From Nitrosotalea sp. (GTDB lineage Archaea > Thermoproteota > Nitrososphaeria > Nitrososphaerales > Nitrosopumilaceae), in the NCBI GenBank assembly GCA_029850515.1, contig JARCRW010000085.1:1-35676 (forward strand): a stretch of DNA of 35,676 bases, read 5' to 3'. A program made the translations under genes and the position numbers. Positions 31,849 through 35,676 of the stretch are shown here, piece by piece; the first letter of the stretch is position 1; each line of letters starts with the position of its first letter. Under the pieces are notes generated by a model that was not told the DNA's origin, searched no databases, and saw nothing but the letters and a program-made list of their open reading frames with translations.

Positions 31849-31992
31849 CTAAAATCTGCGTGCTGGACGATGTTTTGGTAAACATTCTTTGCAATATACT
31901 GGTCTACCTTCTGCTGGTTTGAAGGGAACCTGTGTTTCTTTTTTACAGTCTGCGCATGTGGCAGGAAACATTTGTCTGTCTTCGGTTGACAT
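31849..31992 (-). CDS. 47-residue CxxC-x17-CxxC zinc-ribbon protein
   Basis: Start ATG 31992, stop TAG 31849-31851. Ligands C13, C16, C34, C37; the motif (CADCKKETQVPFKPAEGRP) matches the CxxC-x17-CxxC zinc-ribbon family widespread in archaea. A longer ORF in another frame (31833-32093) masks it, but this frame has the family signature. Likely nucleic-acid or RNA-polymerase associated. Confidence 0.85.
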   Translation of the reverse strand: MSTEDRQMFPATCADCKKETQVPFKPAEGRPVYCKECLPKHRPARRF

Positions 31993-32128
31993 GATTTTCG
32001 TTGATAAATGCTACATAATAACTGTTCACTCCAAATTTTTAGACCTTTATCACGTGTTTGCCTATCAGAAGTCTGCTGAGGAGACAATTTCATGAGTATT
32101 CTGATACTATGTTTGTCTAGGTACCTGG

Positions 32129-32851
32129 CTATTGGTGATCGATTGTTCCTATGATGCCTTTTACTCTAAAAATGAAAATAACTGAAAACATTCCAATTAT
32201 GAGTATTGTAAGAGCTATGGGAAATTCTGGAACAGGGTTAGTTTGACTTGCTAAAAATGTATTTGCCGAATCTTCGAACAACTGTGAGTTTTTGTCGATG
32301 TTGTCTGGGTTGCTTGTTAGATCTAATGTGTACTGATTTCCATTATCTAAAAAATAAATTATATTTTCACTCAATGATGTAGAATTATCTACGGAATAAT
32401 GCGTGGCAGAGCTAACTGTAACACGTACTCCGTCTGTGAATCTGTCCACTACTCCGTTGTATACTATTGTCTTGGAATCTGTATCTTGGTGTGTCATCTC
32501 TTGGGCTATTGTGGCAAGAATATCATTATCCGAATGACTGTTTAAGGCATCTATTACATTTGATGCTATATACCTGTGATAAATTCCGAATGTGGCCAAC
32601 TGGGTTTTGTCATTATTTGAAAATGTTACTATTGATTGATTTGATATATTTGGTGGTAAATTATTCAGGGCTTCCCAGTTGAGAGGTGGTTGAATGGAAA
32701 TACCATAGTTGGAATTTTTGTAGGTGTTTGAATCTGCAAATCTGAGGGCATCTGCAAATATGGAAACATTGTGATTTGTTGCATATGCCATACTTGTAGA
32801 AAATAGAGTCAGCGCAATAGCTACTGTGATTATTGGCATTGTTTTATTCAT
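32129..32851 (-). CDS. Secreted PsbP-like protein with PEF-type C-terminal sorting signal
   Basis: 240 residues: signal peptide 1-25 (TSMAYATN), a PsbP-like beta domain (YKNSNYGISIQPPLNWEAL, IVTFSNN), sequons throughout, and a C-terminal VPEFPIAL + hydrophobic helix + basic tail (PEFG-CTERM-like). Probably anchored or processed by an archaeosortase. Box about 32871-32880 supports the start. Function unknown. Confidence 0.85.
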   Translation of the reverse strand: MNKTMPIITVAIALTLFSTSMAYATNHNVSIFADALRFADSNTYKNSNYGISIQPPLNWEALNNLPPNISNQSIVTFSNNDKTQLATFGIYHRYIASNVIDALNSHSDNDILATIAQEMTHQDTDSKTIVYNGVVDRFTDGVRVTVSSATHYSVDNSTSLSENIIYFLDNGNQYTLDLTSNPDNIDKNSQLFEDSANTFLASQTNPVPEFPIALTILIIGMFSVIFIFRVKGIIGTIDHQ

Positions 32852-32905
32852 GATTTTTCTTAATTGTACTGTTATTTATTGTTCCAGATTTTCCTATATT
32901 GGTTC

Positions 32906-33283
32906 TTATGAAAAGTGTTTTACTATGGGTAAGCAACTATCTATTATTCTGAGTACTTCGGAACGAATCACTTTTTTATCAATTGAAACCCAGACAGTAT
33001 TTTTACCTACCGCAAAAGAGATGGTTTGCACTTTCTCTCTTTCCTCCCACATGAATTGTACATCGCCAAGCTGCCTGTTAAATTGTGATGCCATACGGGT
33101 CTTGATTGCAAGATGTGAAAACTGATCAGTCGTATTTTTTATGTTAAGCAGTGGTTCATGTCCGAATCTTCTCTCATATGCCACAATCTTTCCCTTGCTA
33201 TCTATTACGCCTGCAAATCTAACATACTGGCTAATTGCTCGTATTGCTTTTACTATTCCATGGGCATCTTTTTTATTCAACAT
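32906..33283 (-). CDS. Small Roadblock-like protein paired with TPR gene (second copy)
   Basis: 125 residues; aligns with 13589 and 15699 proteins (RFAGVIDSKGKIV; RFGHEPLLN; TVWVSIDKK). Follows the TPR gene on the same strand with a 113-nt gap, repeating the order seen at 15308-16055. TATA-like GTTATATAG (33303-33311) about 24 nt upstream. Likely a regulatory partner of the TPR protein; function unknown. Confidence 0.78.
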   Translation of the reverse strand: MLNKKDAHGIVKAIRAISQYVRFAGVIDSKGKIVAYERRFGHEPLLNIKNTTDQFSHLAIKTRMASQFNRQLGDVQFMWEEREKVQTISFAVGKNTVWVSIDKKVIRSEVLRIIDSCLPIVKHFS

Positions 33284-33396
33284 CCCATGTTCTAATTTTT
33301 TGCTATATAACCATTGTTTACTTGTTCTTGATGATGAATTGAGTTTTAACGGTATTTACTACAAATTTGATATCCATCTTACTGATAACATGAGGA

Positions 33397-34020
33397 TCAT
33401 TGGGAAAAATTTTGCCTCATGCTCTTTTCAGCTTGTTGTCTTAATTGCATTGCAAAAAAATTATCTGGCTCATAATCTAACACCGTATCAAAATATGCAA
33501 TAGCCTCATCATATTTGCCAAGGTGGGAAAGAGACAAGCCTTTGTTTATTATGATGTTTACTTCCCTTGGCTTGGTTTCAAGAATCTTGTCAAAGCAATC
33601 TATTGCTTCTCTATACCTACCTATGTTGTCAAGTGAATACCCCTTCAATGACAGCGCCCCGGGATCATCGGGTGTCAACCTTAAAGCCTGATCAAAACAC
33701 CATAGTGCATCTTCATGTTTGTTTATGTTTGGATTTGAAAGACACAGTCCTTTGTTGATGAATGCACCAAAGTTATTTGGATCTATCTTCAAAGACTTGT
33801 CGTAATATTCAATTGCGTTATCAAATCTTAGTAGCATTTGGAATGATATTGCTTTATCATATAATAATTCGGCATTATTTGGGGATGTTTCTAAAGCCTT
33901 GTCTAGATGTAAAATTGCCTCTTCCTGATTTCCTTCTTTTTGTAACCTGAGCGCTTTTTTATGCAATGATTCCACAGAATCGTTTTTTGATGTAGTGTCA
34001 ACTCTACCCAATGATATCAT
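33397..34020 (-). CDS. Tetratricopeptide-repeat protein
   Basis: From ATG 34020 (MISLGRVD) it is 207 residues with about five TPR units (EEAILHLDKALETSPN, DNAIEYYDKSLKIDPN, EDALWCFDQALRLTPD, REAIDCFDKILETKPR, DEAIAYFDTVLDYEPD). Protein-protein scaffold. The upstream start at 34071 is less likely as it would run into the divergent gene. Partner likely the 32906 protein. Confidence 0.88.
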   Translation of the reverse strand: MISLGRVDTTSKNDSVESLHKKALRLQKEGNQEEAILHLDKALETSPNNAELLYDKAISFQMLLRFDNAIEYYDKSLKIDPNNFGAFINKGLCLSNPNINKHEDALWCFDQALRLTPDDPGALSLKGYSLDNIGRYREAIDCFDKILETKPREVNIIINKGLSLSHLGKYDEAIAYFDTVLDYEPDNFFAMQLRQQAEKSMRQNFSQ

Positions 34021-34055
34021 TACGTGATCCTTACTGATAAGGATTAGAATTGTGC

Positions 34056-34071
34056 ATGTACACTTGTACAT
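34056..34071. promoter_or_regulatory. Inverted repeat in divergent promoter
   Basis: ATGTACA-CT-TGTACAT: 7-bp perfect arms, 2-nt spacer. It lies between the divergent TPR gene (start 34020) and the membrane gene (start 34056), covering the latter's start codon, so a dimeric regulator could control both. Confidence 0.4.
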
Positions 34072-34421
34072 TGAATATTGTTGCTAAAATTGATAATGAC
34101 CCTGACAATTATAATGATCTTCTACCAAGTTACACTGTCTTGGATTCAAGTCGCAAGAAAACAATTAACATATTTGCAATTGTTCTTGTATTATTAATTG
34201 CAGTACCTGAGATTGTCGGTCATACTTTATTTGACAAGGCTCACCCTGAAAACTCGTCTGTTGTTGCAGCACTTGCTCTCGCGAACAAGTTCGAAGCAAA
34301 TAAACATTCTTCCGGCCCATCTTGCAATCTTGTAATTCAAAATGACACTTCTGGTGCAGGAATTGTACGAGCGGCTGGTCTGCAAGGACAATATGGAAAC
34401 TTTACCTGTACTGGCCCTTGA
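34056..34421 (+). CDS. Single-TM protein of unknown function
   Basis: About 121 residues from ATG 34056 (in-frame TTGs at 34050 and 34071 are alternatives). A charged N-terminus, one hydrophobic segment (about 40-60, IFAIVLVLLIAVPEIVGHTLF) and a polar C-terminal tail with a Cys pair (SCNLVIQ...NFTCTG). Not recognised. The start lies only 36 nt from the divergent TPR gene start. Confidence 0.65.
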   Translation: MYTCTLNIVAKIDNDPDNYNDLLPSYTVLDSSRKKTINIFAIVLVLLIAVPEIVGHTLFDKAHPENSSVVAALALANKFEANKHSSGPSCNLVIQNDTSGAGIVRAAGLQGQYGNFTCTGP

Positions 34422-34455
34422 TATCTGTCTGATGATCCAAGTTTCCGGGTTGAAT

Positions 34456-34938
34456 CTACTTGATGATCTTACACTTGGATGTAATGTCTTTTATTGATAC
34501 ATAATACATATAACACAAGATTGCAATCGATACTAGTCTTAACGGCATCTCGTAATTTGTAAGAAATGCAGTAGCAGTTCCTCCAATGGTTCCAAAAATG
34601 GATACTGCGGAAAATCCAAGTGATCCACAACTGCATGCACCTGCACTTGCACCTATAATGGAGCCAAAGAAACCCATCCCTGATCTTTTCAAACCCTTGT
34701 TTGATGTGCGCATGCGGTAGATGCTCAAACTTGCGACAATTCCAGATAGCAGTGCAATTGCAACAATTAGAAGAAAGTCCACAATTGAATTTGCTGGTAC
34801 GTAGAACACCCAGATTGGGGAGAAGAAGATGAATTCTGAAACGATAGAAAGAGAGACAAACAGTACTACAAATATCACACTTGACACGTAAAGATACCTT
34901 TTATTGGAATAGACAATTTTGAATGCCTCTTTGTGCAT
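34456..34938 (-). CDS. Four-TM membrane protein with intramembrane CxC
   Basis: 160 residues; about four transmembrane segments, with a small-residue, Cys-containing segment (GASAGACSCGSLGFSAV) that suggests metal or redox binding inside the membrane. The basic N-terminus is cytoplasmic. A/T-rich TTAAATAAT (about 34961-34970) is at leaderless spacing. A conserved archaeal membrane protein as far as I recall; function unknown. Confidence 0.8.
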   Translation of the reverse strand: MHKEAFKIVYSNKRYLYVSSVIFVVLFVSLSIVSEFIFFSPIWVFYVPANSIVDFLLIVAIALLSGIVASLSIYRMRTSNKGLKRSGMGFFGSIIGASAGACSCGSLGFSAVSIFGTIGGTATAFLTNYEMPLRLVSIAILCYMYYVSIKDITSKCKIIK

Positions 34939-35019
34939 TATGCTATGTTATGCTCTCGGGAATTATTTAATCATATTTTTCGAAATATCTGGTTTGATAA
35001 TCTGTGAAAATATGAAATG

Positions 35020-35676
35020 TTATCCTACCTGAATTTGTAGCGGCAGTGATGGGGATAGTGCATTTGGACTTGATATACTCTGCCACACAAAAATTTGAGC
35101 AGTATAAGTCCCAGCAGTGATTGGTAGCCATGATTGGCCAAGATTGAGGGTTTGTCCTGGAGCCATTGAACCTGTTATCCAAGATAATGAAACTGTGATT
35201 CCATTGCTGTCTTGTATTTGTACAAGATATGCAAATGGCTGATCTTTATTTTGCTGATTTGTAACATCCGACACAACTTGTATCTGTTGGTTTACATTGA
35301 TTTTACTCAATATTCTTCCGGTCGAGTCTAAAATTCTTGCATTGCTCAAAACTGCCTGCTCCAGAGGAGCAAGAACCGTACCAGCTGTTGTTGTTGCAGT
35401 AAGACGCAATTGGTCCGATGGTGAATGTGGCAGTGGAAGAGTCCTGTCTGTATATTCTGCAGTTATGGTGTCCCCTGATGACACATGTAATCTACTTCCT
35501 GATGAGCTCAAATCGGTGGTAAGATATACAGTTCCCTGAAAGATCCCCGTGTTTGGACCTGTTTCAGTCATTGTTAACTTGATGCCACCTGAATCTGAAT
35601 CTGACCAAACACTTGTATCAAATTTGTCGATTGCATCTGGGTTGAGATTCATGTCAGGATCTGTTATCTGTACTAT
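35020..35676 (-). CDS. Surface protein, N-terminus beyond window (partial)
   Basis: At least 218 codons; the 5' end lies beyond 35676 (the frame is open through IVQITDPDMNLNPDAID). It contains an ETGPNTGIFQGTVYL Ig-like repeat typical of thaumarchaeal S-layer/adhesion proteins, shared with the 12131 protein, then an Ig-like fold (VTNQQNKDQPFAYLVQIQD, SLSWITGSMAPGQTLNLGQS). Ends with a short beta strand. Extracellular; function unknown. Confidence 0.85.
   Translation of the reverse strand: MVQITDPDMNLNPDAIDKFDTSVWSDSDSGGIKLTMTETGPNTGIFQGTVYLTTDLSSSGSRLHVSSGDTITAEYTDRTLPLPHSPSDQLRLTATTTAGTVLAPLEQAVLSNARILDSTGRILSKINVNQQIQVVSDVTNQQNKDQPFAYLVQIQDSNGITVSLSWITGSMAPGQTLNLGQSWLPITAGTYTAQIFVWQSISSPNALSPSLPLQIQVG

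Noticed and set aside
31833-32093. 86-codon frame on the minus strand
   Set aside because: It overlaps a zinc-ribbon gene in another frame that has the full CxxC-x17-CxxC signature; the longer frame has no recognisable features.

Overview
The window is typical thaumarchaeal (Nitrososphaeria, most like Nitrosopumilales or Nitrosotalea-type) chromosome. The base composition is AT-rich. Most genes look leaderless: an A/T-rich TATA box lies about 24-30 nt upstream of the start codon with no Shine-Dalgarno, and TTG and GTG starts are common. Surface proteins end in a PEF-type sorting tail or carry the IPSW(I/V)KDDA(K)(F/Y)W repeat known from this phylum. Many small CxxC zinc-ribbon proteins are present. 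No rRNA, tRNA, CRISPR or intact transposon was seen. The species is inferred, not proven.

Layout: 118-2799 (-) is a three-gene operon of a coiled-coil protein, an SPFH protein with zinc ribbons and a glycine-rich double zinc-ribbon protein, reminiscent of the Bacillus ydjGHI membrane-stress genes. 2927-5214 (+) holds a secreted HExxH/repeat/DUF192 protein and an Ig-like protein. 5211-6602 (-) is a response regulator abutting a membrane-anchored metzincin, with an 18-bp perfect palindrome upstream. 6784-10083 has a J-domain protein, a secreted protein and a triple-PAS histidine kinase. 10143-13530 carries small and secreted proteins, a TGATG-coupled membrane microprotein and a decayed dienelactone hydrolase. 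13589-16055 has a DUF4242-histidine kinase and two members of a small Roadblock-like family, one overlapping a TPR gene. 16110-20726 has a membrane glycosyltransferase, an aldo/keto reductase and a zinc alcohol dehydrogenase.

20782-23652 is accessory-like: a secreted protein, a small ribbon-helix-helix-like protein, an AN1/HQxxH pseudo-peptidase, zinc-ribbon proteins, a 12-bp tandem repeat and a possible transposon remnant. 23653-28931 is redox metabolism (type II NADH dehydrogenase, two flavodoxin-fold reductases, malic enzyme) with a decayed universal stress protein. 28932-32093 has a 19-residue Lys/Ala peptide, a TRAM/RGG RNA-binding protein, a histidine kinase preceded by a tiny membrane peptide, an overlapping three-gene HD-hydrolase operon and a hidden 47-residue zinc ribbon. 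32129-35676 has secreted and membrane proteins, a second TPR/Roadblock-like pair and a surface protein running off the window.

Common themes are signal transduction (three histidine kinases, one lone receiver and TPR/Roadblock-like pairs), membrane and envelope maintenance (SPFH, several HExxH proteins, sorted surface proteins) and flavin/NAD redox chemistry. The most novel-looking items are the SPFH/zinc-ribbon operon, the receiver-metzincin operon, the twice-occurring TPR/Roadblock-like pair, the DUF4242-kinase fusion, and several microproteins too short for usual gene callers.
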